Source: Azospirillum sp. TSH58 (lineage in GTDB: Bacteria; Pseudomonadota; Alphaproteobacteria; Azospirillales; Azospirillaceae). From it: 64,000 nucleotides of DNA. The stretch is from contig NZ_CP022364.1 of the NCBI RefSeq assembly GCF_003119115.1, forward strand, positions 62,001 through 126,000, written 5' to 3'. The position numbers were made by a program, and so were the translations under genes. Below are positions 52,490 to 62,205 of the stretch, piece by piece. The notes under the pieces are model-generated. The model ran no database searches and was not told the origin of the DNA. It was given only the letters and a program-made list of their open reading frames with translations. Position 1 is the first letter of the stretch, and the number at the start of each line of letters is the position of its first letter.

Positions 52490-53137
52490 ATGAAAATTCT
52501 GATCGGTGACGACCATCTCCTTTTTCGTGAAGGCCTGCGCCGTCTTCTGGAGCAGCTTCACGGTGACGCGATCTTCATCGAGGCGGGCACCTTCGACGAG
52601 GTGCTTCAGCAATGCCGCGTGGGCGGCGGGTTCGACGTCGTGCTGATGGATCTGCACATGCCGAACTGGCCGGGCTTCGACGGCCTGCGCGAGGTGCAGA
52701 GCCTCCAGCCGGGCGTTCCGGTGGTGGTGATCTCGGCCTCCGAGGCGCTGAGCGACATCCGCGGCGCGCTCGACCACGGGGCCACCGGCTACATTCCGAA
52801 GTCCAGCAGCGTCAAGGTGATGATGGGCGCGCTGAACCTCGTCTTCTCCGGCGGCATCTATGTGCCGCCCGGCGCGCTCACCGCCGCGACGGCGGCCTCC
52901 GACGCCGCGCCGCGCCGCGGTCGCCTGGACGGTGCGGACCGCAGCGCCTACGGCCTGACCCAGCGCCAGCGGGAAGTCCTGGATTGCCTGCGGGCGGGCA
53001 AGTCGAACAAGCAGATCGCCTACGAACTCGGCCTGTCCGAGGGCACGGTGAAGATCCACGTCACGGCGATCTTCAAGTCGCTAGGCGTCAAGAACCGCAC
53101 CCAGGCGGTGATCGCCGCCGCCGCCATGGCCTCGTAA
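52490..53137 (+). CDS. NarL/FixJ-type response regulator
   Basis: A 215-residue canonical regulator. The receiver (about 2-120) has the acid pair D7-D8, phosphoacceptor D54 in VLMDLHMPNWPG, SAS and the Lys in YIPKSSS. The LuxR-type helix-turn-helix (about 150-210) reads LTQRQREVLDCLRAGKSNKQ and GLSEGTVKIHVTAIFKSLGV. The first codons encode MKILIGDDHLLFREGLRRLL. No adjacent kinase. Third LuxR-type regulator in 3 kb. Confidence 0.92.
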   Translation: MKILIGDDHLLFREGLRRLLEQLHGDAIFIEAGTFDEVLQQCRVGGGFDVVLMDLHMPNWPGFDGLREVQSLQPGVPVVVISASEALSDIRGALDHGATGYIPKSSSVKVMMGALNLVFSGGIYVPPGALTAATAASDAAPRRGRLDGADRSAYGLTQRQREVLDCLRAGKSNKQIAYELGLSEGTVKIHVTAIFKSLGVKNRTQAVIAAAAMAS

Positions 53138-53327
53138 GGGGGCAGGGCCAAGGCACGGGGCAGGGCGGGAAGCAAGAAACCGGGTTGGAGACCGACAGGG
53201 CCGCGAGCAGGCACGAACAAGGTGCCGCCGCGGCCTTTTCGATTCCGGCTTTCGCCTCACCTCATATACTCATGCCCGAACCCGCGCCGGCGGCGCGTTC
53301 ATGGGGCCAGAAGGAGGAAAGACAGCG

Positions 53328-53882
53328 ATGGCGGCGGAAACCCCGGTGTGCGACTTCGGACGGAAGGCGGAGGATTTCAGCCTGAAGGGAACCGATGGAA
53401 AGACCTACAGCCTGGCCGACGTCCAGGGACCGAGCGGCACGCTGGTCATGTTCATCTGCAACCACTGCCCCTACGTGAAGGCGGTGATCGGGCGGATCGT
53501 CGAGGAGGTCGACGCGCTGAAGGCCCACGGCATCGGCGCCGTCGCCATCATGTCCAACGACACCGACGCCTACCCCGACGACAGCTTCGACAACATGAAG
53601 CGCTTCGCGGCGGAGCACGGCTTCACCTTCCCCTACCTGCTCGACGAGACGCAGGAGGTGGCGCGGGCCTACGGCGCGGTCTGCACGCCCGACTTCTTCG
53701 GCTTCAACGCCGACCTTTGCCTGCAGTACCGCGGCCGGCTGGACGCCTCCAAGCGCGAGCCGATCCCGGACGCCCCGCGCGAGCTGTTCCACGCGATGGT
53801 CCGCGTCGCCCAGACGGGGCAGGGGCCGACCGACCAGATCCCCAGCATGGGCTGCTCCATCAAATGGCGGAATCCCGCCTGA
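53328..53882 (+). CDS. Thioredoxin-fold (AhpC/TSA-like) protein
   Basis: A 184-residue cytoplasmic protein with the PRX/thioredoxin fold. The motif ICNHCPYVKAV carries C44 and C47, the CxxC redox pair; FSLKGTDGKTYSLADVQGPS precedes it and VCTPDFFGFNADLCLQYRGR follows. This group is usually annotated thioredoxin family protein with unknown partner. ATG at 53328 has AAGGAGGA nine bases upstream. Confidence 0.85.
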   Translation: MAAETPVCDFGRKAEDFSLKGTDGKTYSLADVQGPSGTLVMFICNHCPYVKAVIGRIVEEVDALKAHGIGAVAIMSNDTDAYPDDSFDNMKRFAAEHGFTFPYLLDETQEVARAYGAVCTPDFFGFNADLCLQYRGRLDASKREPIPDAPRELFHAMVRVAQTGQGPTDQIPSMGCSIKWRNPA

Positions 53883-54053
53883 TTCCGCCCGAAGCGTGGC
53901 CTTAATACCTGGATGGGCGCCGTTGCGCCTTGACCGCGTGCGGCGCCCAATGCTATCCGGCCCTTTGAACCATCAGAACCGCCCGCCGCAGCCGCGCGCG
54001 GGCGCAATCCCCGCTGTAACGGTTTTCGTGCCGTAGGATGCCGCTGTAGAGCC

Positions 54054-54698
54054 ATGAGCGATATTTTCCGCGAAGTCGACGAGGATCTGCGCCGCGACCG
54101 CATGGAGCGCGTGTTCAAGCGCTACGGCGGCATCATGCTGGCGGCCGCGCTGGCGGTCGTCGCCGCGACGGGCGGCACGGTCGCCTGGCGCAACTGGCAG
54201 CAGTCGCAGAAGGAGAGCGGAACGACGGCCCTGGCCGCCGCCCTTTCCCAGGCCGCCCAGGGGCCGGACAAGGGCGTCGAGGCGCTGGCCGCCTTCGCCA
54301 CCAAGGCCGACCCCGGCATGGCCGCGCTGGCCCAGCTGAACGCCGCCGCCCTGCTGGCCCGCGAGGGCAAGACGGCGGAGGCCGTGGCCGTCTACGACAC
54401 GCTGTCCAACAACGCCGGCGCCGCCGCGGTCTACCGCGAGCTGGCGGCCCTGCTGTCGGTGATGCACCAGCTCGAATCCGGCGATCCGGCGCAGCTCCAG
54501 GCGCGGCTCCAGCCGCTGACGGCGGACGCCAATCCCTGGCGCTTCTCCGCCCGCGAGATGAGCGCCGTGCTCGCCGCCCGCGCCGGGGACAAGGAGCGCG
54601 CGCGCACCCTGTTCCAGCAATTGGCCGACGACTCGCAGGCTCCGGCCGGCGTCCGGTCGCGCGCCGCCGATCTCGCCACCCTCTACGGCAAGAGCTGA
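54054..54698 (+). CDS. YfgM-like TPR membrane protein
   Basis: A 214-residue protein with a short cytoplasmic N terminus (MSDIFREVDEDLRRDRMERV), one membrane helix (about 26-45), and a periplasmic helical-repeat domain. It matches the YfgM/TPR_21 family, which interacts with the SecYEG translocon and chaperones in E. coli. It is followed with a one-base stop/start overlap (TGATG) by bamB, as in many proteobacteria, then der. The order yfgM-bamB-der is the conserved one and strengthens the call. Confidence 0.85.
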   Translation: MSDIFREVDEDLRRDRMERVFKRYGGIMLAAALAVVAATGGTVAWRNWQQSQKESGTTALAAALSQAAQGPDKGVEALAAFATKADPGMAALAQLNAAALLAREGKTAEAVAVYDTLSNNAGAAAVYRELAALLSVMHQLESGDPAQLQARLQPLTADANPWRFSAREMSAVLAARAGDKERARTLFQQLADDSQAPAGVRSRAADLATLYGKS

Positions 54699-56080
54699 TG
54701 ACCCGCATTCCCATGGCCGCCCCGACCGCGCACCCGACCGCGAAGCGCCGCTCCCTGCGCACCGCCCTGCTTTCCGCCCCGCTGCTGGCCGTGCTGCTCA
54801 GCGGCTGCGACACCGTCAGCGGGTGGTTCGGCAAGACCCCCGATCCGCCCCTGCCGGGCGAGCGGGTGTCCGTCCTGACCCGCGAGCGCAAGGTGGAGGT
54901 CGACCAGCGGCTGGTCGGCACGCCGGTCGCTCTGCCGACCGCCGTGGCCAACCCGGCCTGGGCGCAGCCCGGCGGCACGCCGGAACACTCCGGCGGCAAC
55001 CTCGCTCTGTCGGCCACGCCGGCCGAGGCGTGGCGCGGCGACGTCGGCACGGGGGCGAGCAGCTCCCGCTCGCTGCTGGCCACGCCGGTCATCGCCGACG
55101 GGCGCATCTTCGCCATGGACGCCGACTCGCACGTCGCCGCGCTGGACGAGCGCACCGGGCGCCAGCTCTGGCGCGTCGACACCAAGCCGGAGAAGGAGCG
55201 CGGCGGCGCCAGCGGCGGCGGCGTCGCCTACGCCGACGGGCGTGTCTTCGCGGCCACCGGCTTCGGCGAGGTGGTGGCGCTCGATCCCGCCAACGGCTCG
55301 ATCGTCTGGCGCAAGCGCGTGCCGGGTCCGGTGCGCGGCGCCCCGACGGTGGAGGGCGGGCGTGTCCTCGTCCTGACGCTGGACAACCAGCTCACCGCCC
55401 TGTCGGCGTCCGACGGCGCCGTCCAGTGGTCGCATCAGGGCATCCTGGAGACGGCAGGCCTGCTGGGCGCCGTCAGCCCGGCCGCCTCGCCGACCCTGAT
55501 CGTCGCCCCTTACTCCTCCGGCGAGCTGTACGGCCTGCGTCCGGAGAACGGGCGCGTGGCGTGGCAGGAGAGCCTGGCGGCCATCCGCCGCAGCGGCGCC
55601 CTGAGCAGCCTCGCCGACATCCGCGGCCTGCCGGTGATCGACCGCGGCGTCGTCTACGCGATCGGCCATTCCGGCCGCATGGTCGCCATCGACGAGCGCA
55701 TCGGCATCCGCCTGTGGGAGGCGGAGATCGGCGGCACCCAGACTCCCTGGCTCGCCGGCGACCACCTCTTCGTGGTCACCAACGATTCGGAGCTGGTCGC
55801 CCTGACCCGTCAGGCCGGCCACGCCCGCTGGGTCACCCAGCTGGCGCCGTTCACCGATCCGGAGGACAAGAAGGGGCCGATCACCTGGTCGGGTCCGGTC
55901 CTGGCCGGCGGCAAGCTCTACGTCACCGGGTCGAACGGGCAGATGCTGGCCCTGTCGCCCGCCGACGGGCAGGTGCTGACCCGCTATTCTCTGCCGGCCT
56001 CCACCTATTTGCCTCCGGTCGTGGCGAACAACACCCTATATGTCCTGGGCGAGAACGGTACGCTGGTGGCGTACCGCTGA
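54698..56080 (+). CDS. bamB: Outer membrane assembly lipoprotein BamB
   Basis: A 460-residue lipoprotein. The lipobox is LLSGC with C37. The remainder is a PQQ-like eight-bladed beta propeller, with blade signatures such as VAALDERTGRQLWRVDTK, VVALDPANGSIVWRKRVPG and LTALSASDGAVQWS. BamB assists the BAM complex in folding outer membrane proteins. Its start overlaps the stop of yfgM and der follows 36 bases later. Length is greater than E. coli BamB (392), the extra being an N-terminal linker. Confidence 0.93.
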   Translation: MTRIPMAAPTAHPTAKRRSLRTALLSAPLLAVLLSGCDTVSGWFGKTPDPPLPGERVSVLTRERKVEVDQRLVGTPVALPTAVANPAWAQPGGTPEHSGGNLALSATPAEAWRGDVGTGASSSRSLLATPVIADGRIFAMDADSHVAALDERTGRQLWRVDTKPEKERGGASGGGVAYADGRVFAATGFGEVVALDPANGSIVWRKRVPGPVRGAPTVEGGRVLVLTLDNQLTALSASDGAVQWSHQGILETAGLLGAVSPAASPTLIVAPYSSGELYGLRPENGRVAWQESLAAIRRSGALSSLADIRGLPVIDRGVVYAIGHSGRMVAIDERIGIRLWEAEIGGTQTPWLAGDHLFVVTNDSELVALTRQAGHARWVTQLAPFTDPEDKKGPITWSGPVLAGGKLYVTGSNGQMLALSPADGQVLTRYSLPASTYLPPVVANNTLYVLGENGTLVAYR

Positions 56081-56116
56081 TCGCCACCCTTGGTTCTTTA
56101 TAAGGCCCCCGGCCCG

Positions 56117-57520
56117 ATGTCCTTCACCGTCGCTCTCGTCGGTCGGCCGAATGTCGGCAAATCGACTCTGTTCAACCGTTTGGCCGGCAAGAAGCTGGCG
56201 CTGGTCGACGACACGCCCGGCGTGACGCGCGACTGGCGCTCGGCGCCCGCCCATGTGGGCGGGCTGTCCTTCACCGTGGTCGATACCGCGGGCCTGGAGG
56301 ACGTCACCGACGACAGCCTGGAGGCGCGCATGCGCCGCCAGACCGAACGCGCCCTGGAACGCGCCGACGTGGCGCTGTTCATCGTGGACGCCCGTGCCGG
56401 CATCACGCCGCTGGACCGCCACTTCGCGGCCCTGCTGCGCAAGGGCAAGACCCCCGTCGTCCTCGTCGCCAACAAGGCGGAAGGCAAGGTGGGGATGACC
56501 GGCCTCTATGAGGCCTTCGAGCTTGGTCTCGGCGAGCCCCTCGCGCTGTCGGCGGAGCATGGCGAGGGCATGGCCGATCTGGTCCAGGCCCTGATGCCCT
56601 ACGCGCCGCCGGAACCGGAGGCGGTCGAAAAGACCACGGCCCCCCTCAAGGGGGAGGATGGAGAGGAACTTCCCGTCGGCGACCAGCCGGAAACCGACGA
56701 GGAGCGCGCCCGCCCGATCCAGATCGCCATCGTCGGGCGGCCGAACGTCGGCAAGTCCACCCTGCTCAACGCCCTGATCGGCGAGGAGCGGGTTCTGACC
56801 GGCCCCGAGGCCGGGATGACCCGCGACGCCATCAGCGTCGATTGGGAGTGGCGGGGCCGCAAGTTCCGTCTGGTCGACACCGCCGGCATGCGCCGGCGCG
56901 CCCGCGTCGACGCCAAGGTGGAGAAGCTGGCCGTCGCCGACGCCCTGCGCGTCGTCCGCATGGCCCAGGTCGTCCTCCTCGTGGTCGACGCCAACCAGAT
57001 CCTCGACAAGCAGGACCTGACCATCGCCCGCATGGTGGTGGAGGAAGGCCGCGCCCTGGTCATCGCGCTGAACAAGTGGGACGCCGTGGACGACCGTGCC
57101 ATGGCCCTGCGTCAGGTCGAGGACAAGCTGCAGGCCGCGCTGGCCCAGATCAAGGGCGTGGAGGTCGTGACCATCTCCGCCCTGCAGGGCAAGAAGCTGG
57201 ACACGCTGCTGGATTCGATCCTGTCGACCTACGGGCAATGGAACCGCCGCATCCCGACCGCCCAGCTCAACCGCTGGATCGAGGGTGTGCTGGATCACCA
57301 CCCGCCGCCCCTGGTCGAGGGCCGCCGTGTGAAGATCCGTTACGCCACGCAGGTGAAGACCCGCCCGCCGACCGTGGCGCTGTTCGTGAACAAGCCGCTG
57401 GATCTGCCGGAAAGCTACCAGCGCTATCTGATCGGGCATCTGCGCGAGACGTTCGACCTGCCGGGCGTGCCGGTGCGGCTGCTCCTGCGCAAGCAGAAGA
57501 ATCCCTACGCGGACGATTGA
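56117..57520 (+). CDS. der: Ribosome assembly GTPase Der (EngA)
   Basis: A 467-residue protein with two GTPase domains in series: P loops [12 protein letters not shown] (about 9-20) and [12 protein letters not shown] (about 211-222), G3 DTAGLED and DTAGMRRR, G4 NKAE and NKWD. A C-terminal KH-like domain (about 380-467) includes [20 protein letters not shown]. Needed for 50S subunit maturation. The linker between the G domains (about 165-205) is long and acidic. In G1, NKAE replaces the canonical NKxD, a usual alphaproteobacterial variation. ATG at 56117. Confidence 0.95.
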   Translation: MSFTVALVGRPNVGKSTLFNRLAGKKLALVDDTPGVTRDWRSAPAHVGGLSFTVVDTAGLEDVTDDSLEARMRRQTERALERADVALFIVDARAGITPLDRHFAALLRKGKTPVVLVANKAEGKVGMTGLYEAFELGLGEPLALSAEHGEGMADLVQALMPYAPPEPEAVEKTTAPLKGEDGEELPVGDQPETDEERARPIQIAIVGRPNVGKSTLLNALIGEERVLTGPEAGMTRDAISVDWEWRGRKFRLVDTAGMRRRARVDAKVEKLAVADALRVVRMAQVVLLVVDANQILDKQDLTIARMVVEEGRALVIALNKWDAVDDRAMALRQVEDKLQAALAQIKGVEVVTISALQGKKLDTLLDSILSTYGQWNRRIPTAQLNRWIEGVLDHHPPPLVEGRRVKIRYATQVKTRPPTVALFVNKPLDLPESYQRYLIGHLRETFDLPGVPVRLLLRKQKNPYADD

Positions 57521-57568
57521 TCCGACAGGAGGGGTGGAGGCTCGGTGCCACCACCCTTCCTTGTCTTC

Positions 57569-58279
57569 TTACCCTTGCGCCGACACGACCTCGCCGTGGC
57601 GGGTGCAGGACGCCTCCGCCAGAGCCACGAAGGCCTCGGCCACGTCGTCCGGTTGGGCCAGCTTGGTCTGGTCCTCGCCGGGGAAGGCCTGCATGCGCAG
57701 TTTGGTCGCCACGATGCCGGGATCGACCAGATTGACGCGCAGGTTCGACGCGGCGATTTCCATCGCGTAGGTCTTCACCATCATCTCCAGCGCCGCCTTG
57801 CTGGCCCCGTACGGGCTCCAGTAGGGGTAGGGCGCGTTCGCGGCGCCCGACGTCACGAAGATGGCGCGTCCCGCGTCGGACGCGCGCAGCAGGCGGTCGA
57901 AGGAGCGGATCAGGCGGAAGTTGGCCGTGACGTTCACGTCCATCACGCGCTGCCACAGCTTCGGATCGTAATGGGCGACCGGCCCCAGAGCCTCCAGGAC
58001 GCCGGCGTTGCTGACCAGGATGTCGAGCTTCCCGAAGCGCTCGAAGATCGAGTAGCCGAGCTGGTCGATCTTGTCGAACTGGCGCAGATCCAGCGGGACC
58101 AGCGTGGCGTTGCGGCCGGTGGCCTGGAAGATCGCGTCGTCGGTTTCCTCCAGCCCGCCGACGGTGCGGGCGGCGAGGATGACGTGGGCGCCTTCGGCGG
58201 CGAAGCGCTTGGCGACGGCGGCGCCGATGCCGCGCGAGGCGCCGGTGATGAGGGCGGTGCGGCCGGAAAGACGGGACAT
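57569..58279 (-). CDS. SDR-family oxidoreductase
   Basis: A 236-residue short-chain dehydrogenase. The NAD(P)-binding motif TGASRGIG is at 12-19, NAG near residue 90 in LVSNAGVLE, the catalytic Ser in VTSG and YGASKAALEM carrying Tyr and Lys. A basic residue after the glycine loop would favour NADP. Convergent with der; substrate unknown. The downstream region to purF contains the next minus-strand gene start. Confidence 0.88.
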   Translation of the reverse strand: MSRLSGRTALITGASRGIGAAVAKRFAAEGAHVILAARTVGGLEETDDAIFQATGRNATLVPLDLRQFDKIDQLGYSIFERFGKLDILVSNAGVLEALGPVAHYDPKLWQRVMDVNVTANFRLIRSFDRLLRASDAGRAIFVTSGAANAPYPYWSPYGASKAALEMMVKTYAMEIAASNLRVNLVDPGIVATKLRMQAFPGEDQTKLAQPDDVAEAFVALAEASCTRHGEVVSAQG

Positions 58280-58369
58280 GGCGGCGACTCGACGATGTTC
58301 GGTAGCGGGATTGGCAAACGGGCCGGTCCGCTGGGTTGCGGCCGGCCCGTCGCGGCGGTGGTCAGGCGG

Positions 58370-59818
58370 TCAGGCGCGGATGCGGACGTTCGCCTCGACC
58401 GGCGGGTGGTCCAGCGCGTCGGTCAGCGCGATGGGGTAGTCGCCGGTGAAACAGGCGTCGCAGAAGGTCAGGTTCTGCGGGTCGCGCCGCTCCGCGCCCA
58501 TGGCCCGGTAGAGGCCGTCCAGCGAGATGAAGGCGAGGCTGTCGGCCTGGATGAACTCGCGCATCTCCTCCACCGACATGCGGTGGGCGAGCAGCTTGCT
58601 CTGCTCCGGCGTGTCGATGCCGTAGAAGCAGGGGTGCGAGGTCGGCGGGCTGGAAATGCGCATGTGCACTTCCTTCGCCCCGGCGGCGCGCACCATCTCG
58701 ACGATCTTCTTCGAGGTCGTGCCGCGCACGATGCTGTCGTCCACCAGCACCACCCGCTTGCCCTCGATCATGGCGCGGTTGGCGTTGTGCTTCAGCTTCA
58801 CGCCCAGATGGCGGATCTGGTCGGTCGGCTCGATGAAGGTGCGGCCGACATAATGGTTGCGGATGATGCCCAGCTCGAAGGGCACGCCGCTCTGCGTGGC
58901 GTAGCCGAGGGCGGCCGGCACGCCGCTGTCGGGCACCGGCACGACCACGTCAGCCTCGATCCCCGACTCGCGGGCCAGCTCGGCGCCGATCCGCTGGCGG
59001 GCGTTGTAGACGGAGGACCCCTCCATCACGCTGTCGGGACGCGCGAAGTAGATGTATTCGAAGATGCAGAAACGGCGGCCCTGCGGCTGGAAGGGGCGCA
59101 GGCTCTGCACGCCCTGCTCGTTCAGAACGACCATCTCGCCCGGCTCGACGTCGCGCACGTAATCGGCGCCGACGATGTCGAGCGCGCAGGTCTCGCTGGT
59201 CACGATGTAGGTGTCGCCCAGCTTGCCGAGGACCAGCGGGCGGACGCCCAGCGGGTCGCGCACGCCGATCACCTCGTTCGGGGTCAGCGCCACCAGGGAG
59301 AAGGCGCCCTCGACCTGCCGCACCGCCTCGATCAGCCGGTCCACCGGCGAACCGCCGCGGGCGATGGCCATCAGATGGACGATGGTCTCGGTGTCGGTGG
59401 TGGACTGGAACAGGCAGCCGCGGCGGACGAGCTGGCGGCGCAGCGTGTGCGCGTTGGTCAGGTTGCCGTTGTGGGCCAGCGCGAAGCCGCCGAACTCGAA
59501 GTCGGCGTAGAGCGGCTGGACGTTGCGGATCGTCGTGTCGCCCGTGGTGGCGTAGCGGACATGGCCGATGGCCTGCGGACCCTTCAGCTTGCCGATGATC
59601 GCTTCGGACGAGAAGTGATCGCCGACGAGGCCCAGGGTGTGCTCCAGATGGAAGCGGTCGCCGTCGTGGCTGACGATGCCGCAGGCTTCCTGGCCGCGAT
59701 GCTGCAGCGCGTGCAGGCCGAGCGCGGTGATGGCTCCCGCCTGCGGATGGCTGTGGATGCCGAACACGCCGCACTCCTCGCGCAGCTTGTCGTCGTCGAA
59801 CGGATGCGTCGTCAGCAT
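58370..59818 (-). CDS. purF: Amidophosphoribosyltransferase
   Basis: A 482-residue enzyme catalysing the first step of purine synthesis (PRPP plus glutamine to phosphoribosylamine). The start at 59818 has GAGGATC upstream and gives a propeptide ending KLREE before C16 of CGVFGI, the Ntn nucleophile after processing. The PRPP loop is VLVDDSIVRGTTSKKIVEMV. The NPLY and RHPxxFP style blocks of other amidotransferases appear here as HLMAIARGG. Length is normal. cvpA lies immediately upstream on the same strand, the usual cvpA-purF pairing. Confidence 0.95.
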   Translation of the reverse strand: MLTTHPFDDDKLREECGVFGIHSHPQAGAITALGLHALQHRGQEACGIVSHDGDRFHLEHTLGLVGDHFSSEAIIGKLKGPQAIGHVRYATTGDTTIRNVQPLYADFEFGGFALAHNGNLTNAHTLRRQLVRRGCLFQSTTDTETIVHLMAIARGGSPVDRLIEAVRQVEGAFSLVALTPNEVIGVRDPLGVRPLVLGKLGDTYIVTSETCALDIVGADYVRDVEPGEMVVLNEQGVQSLRPFQPQGRRFCIFEYIYFARPDSVMEGSSVYNARQRIGAELARESGIEADVVVPVPDSGVPAALGYATQSGVPFELGIIRNHYVGRTFIEPTDQIRHLGVKLKHNANRAMIEGKRVVLVDDSIVRGTTSKKIVEMVRAAGAKEVHMRISSPPTSHPCFYGIDTPEQSKLLAHRMSVEEMREFIQADSLAFISLDGLYRAMGAERRDPQNLTFCDACFTGDYPIALTDALDHPPVEANVRIRA

Positions 59819-59917
59819 CGGAAGATCCTCGTCATACACAGCATCACCAAAGGGCATTGCCCCGGCGGCCACTCGCCAGCGGGGCGTTACACACAGGCAC
59901 TCTGCACCATGCGGCGT

Positions 59918-60604
59918 TCAGCGTGCGTTCTGGATCAGTCGCTCAAGGTCGCCGCGGTCCCGGTCCTTATAGCCGGTATCGGATGGCGACGCACCACCGG
60001 TCTTCGGCGCGCCGGGAACCGGCGTGGACAGGCGGTCCAGGGCCTCCTTGGCCTCCACCGCCTGCCGCGCGCGCTCCCGCGCCATGTCCATCTGGCCCAG
60101 CCCGTCCTTGCGCAGCGACTCCGGCATCACCTCGTAGATCATGGAGGCGCCGGAGACCAGCATCGGCCGGGTCTTGGCGCTCTGCAGCCACGCCGGATGC
60201 TCCGCCGGGTTCGGCACCAGCCAGGCGAAGAAGAGATAGGCGACGGAGGCGAGGATTGCACCCTTCAGCAGGCCGAAGACGAAGCCCAGCGAGCGGTCGA
60301 GCGCCGAAAGGCCGGAGTTCTGCACCCCGCGCGACACGACGCGGCCCAGGATTGTCAAAACCACAAGGCTGACGACGAACAGCGCCACCGCCGACGCGGC
60401 GTAGGCGGCCATCTCGACGTGGATGTAGGTCTGCGCGATGGGGAGAACGTGGGGCAGGGCGTTCAGCGTGATCAGCGCGGCACCCACCCAGGCGGCGACC
60501 GACAGCACCTCGGCCACCATGCCGCGGGTGAAGGCCAGCAGGGCCGACAGCAGAAGCACCACGATGACGGCCAGATCCGCCGGGTTGATCGGAAAAGTGT
60601 CCAT
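59918..60604 (-). CDS. cvpA: CvpA family membrane protein
   Basis: A 228-residue inner-membrane protein with four helices in the first 170 residues (NPADLAVIVVLLLSALLAFT, then AEVLSVAAWVGAALITLNAL and others) and a charged C-terminal tail (ERARQAVEAKEALDRLS). Colicin V production family, upstream of purF as in many proteobacteria. Molecular role unclear; linked to envelope homeostasis in enterobacteria. Confidence 0.9.
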   Translation of the reverse strand: MDTFPINPADLAVIVVLLLSALLAFTRGMVAEVLSVAAWVGAALITLNALPHVLPIAQTYIHVEMAAYAASAVALFVVSLVVLTILGRVVSRGVQNSGLSALDRSLGFVFGLLKGAILASVAYLFFAWLVPNPAEHPAWLQSAKTRPMLVSGASMIYEVMPESLRKDGLGQMDMARERARQAVEAKEALDRLSTPVPGAPKTGGASPSDTGYKDRDRGDLERLIQNAR

Positions 60605-60646
60605 TACGCCGCTACGCCTCGTGCGCTTTCGCTTCAGATGCTCGTG

Positions 60647-62047
60647 TCAATCCCGGCCGCGCGGCGGACGGGCTCCCGATCCGGCCTGGAACAGCGGCAG
60701 CAGTTCGCTGAGCTGCTGCAGCTCGACCGATTTCAGGCCGTTGTCGCCGCGCCCCGGCTTCTTGCCGTTCCGTCTAGCCGGAAAGATCGCCGTTGAAAAC
60801 CCCAGCTTCGCGGCTTCCTTCAGCCGGGCGTCGCTCTGGCCCACGGCGCGCACCTCGCCCGACAGGCCGATCTCGCCGAAGACCACGGCGTCGGCGGGCA
60901 CCGGCTCCCCGGTCAGGGAGGAGACGAGCGCCGCGGCGACCGCGAGGTCCGCCGCCGGCTCGGTGATGCGCAGCCCGCCGGCCACGTTCAGATAGACGTC
61001 GTTGGCGCCGATCTGAACGCCGCAGCGCGCCTCCAGCACCGCCAGCACCATGGCGAGCCGCGCCGAGTCCCAGCCGACCACCGCGCGCCGCGGCGTGCCG
61101 AGCGGGGAGGGGGCGACCAGGGCCTGGACCTCCACCAGAACGGGGCGGGTGCCCTCCATGCCGGCGAAGACCGCGGCGCCCGACACGTCGCCGCGCCGTT
61201 CCGCCAGGAACAGGGCGGAGGGGTTGGCGACCTCGCCCAGCCCGCCGTCGGTCATCTCGAACACGCCGATCTCGTCCGTCGCGCCGAAGCGGTTCTTGAC
61301 CGCGCGCAGGATGCGGAACTGGTGGCCGCGCTCGCCTTCGAAATAGAGCACCGTGTCCACCATGTGCTCCAGCACGCGGGGGCCGGCGATGGTGCCTTCC
61401 TTGGTGACGTGGCCGACCAGCAGCAGCACGCAGCCGCGCCGCTTGGCGACGCGGATCAGTTCCTGCGCGCTCGCCCGGACCTGGGCGACGGTGCCGGGGG
61501 CGCTGTCCAGATTGTCGACATACATGGTCTGGATCGAATCGATCACGACCACCTCCGGCCCGTCCGTGCCGTCCAGCGAGGCGACGATGTCGCGCACGCT
61601 GGTCGCCGAGGCGAGCTGGACCGGCGCAGCGGCGCAGCCCAGCCGGACGGCGCGCAGCCGCACCTGATCCACCGCCTCTTCGCCGGAGACGTAGGCGCAG
61701 CGGTGTTCCTGCGACAGCCGGGCCATCGCCTGGAGGAGAAGGGTGGATTTGCCGATGCCGGGATCGCCGCCGATCAGGATCGCCGATCCGGGGACGAGGC
61801 CGCCGCCGCAGACGCGGTCGAACTCCTCGATGCGGGTCATGCGGCGCGGCGGCGCCTCGCTTGAGCCGGCCAGCCCGACGAAGTCCAGCCGGCGTCCGCG
61901 CGCCACGCCCAATCCCTTGGGGGCGGCTTCCGGGGCGGCTTCTTCGACGAGGGTGTTCCATTCGCCGCAGGCGTCGCAGCGACCCGCCCATTTCGGGAAG
62001 GACGCGCCGCAAGCCTGGCAGACGTAGCGGGTGGTTGGCTTTGCCAA
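60647..62047 (-). CDS. radA: DNA repair protein RadA (Sms)
   Basis: A 466-residue RecA-related protein promoting branch migration in recombinational repair. N-terminal zinc finger with C10, C13, C24 and C27 (YVCQACGASF, RCDACGEW); Walker A GGDPGIGKST (about 93-102), Walker B VVVIDSIQTM; the RadA-specific KNRFG motif in VKNRFGATDEIGVF; and a C-terminal Lon-protease-like domain (about 310-450). Divergent from map. No LexA box was noticed upstream. Confidence 0.95.
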   Translation of the reverse strand: MAKPTTRYVCQACGASFPKWAGRCDACGEWNTLVEEAAPEAAPKGLGVARGRRLDFVGLAGSSEAPPRRMTRIEEFDRVCGGGLVPGSAILIGGDPGIGKSTLLLQAMARLSQEHRCAYVSGEEAVDQVRLRAVRLGCAAAPVQLASATSVRDIVASLDGTDGPEVVVIDSIQTMYVDNLDSAPGTVAQVRASAQELIRVAKRRGCVLLLVGHVTKEGTIAGPRVLEHMVDTVLYFEGERGHQFRILRAVKNRFGATDEIGVFEMTDGGLGEVANPSALFLAERRGDVSGAAVFAGMEGTRPVLVEVQALVAPSPLGTPRRAVVGWDSARLAMVLAVLEARCGVQIGANDVYLNVAGGLRITEPAADLAVAAALVSSLTGEPVPADAVVFGEIGLSGEVRAVGQSDARLKEAAKLGFSTAIFPARRNGKKPGRGDNGLKSVELQQLSELLPLFQAGSGARPPRGRD

Positions 62048-62205
62048 AGGTCTAGCGATTGGTTGGAGCGGCAGCGCCCCACATATAGCAAGCTGACGTT
62101 CTAAATCCTATGGCAGAGGTGATAAAAAGCTGGGGCTTTTCTCGGCTGTTCCGGTGGTAGGTTCTGTCCCGGAATCACGATGAACAACGGATGTGAGGTG
62201 ACACG

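Noticed and set aside
57545..60796. A 1083-codon open frame opposite the SDR, purF and cvpA genes
   Set aside because: Spans several well-supported genes on the other strand and has His/Gly/Arg-rich composition typical of antisense frames in GC-rich DNA.
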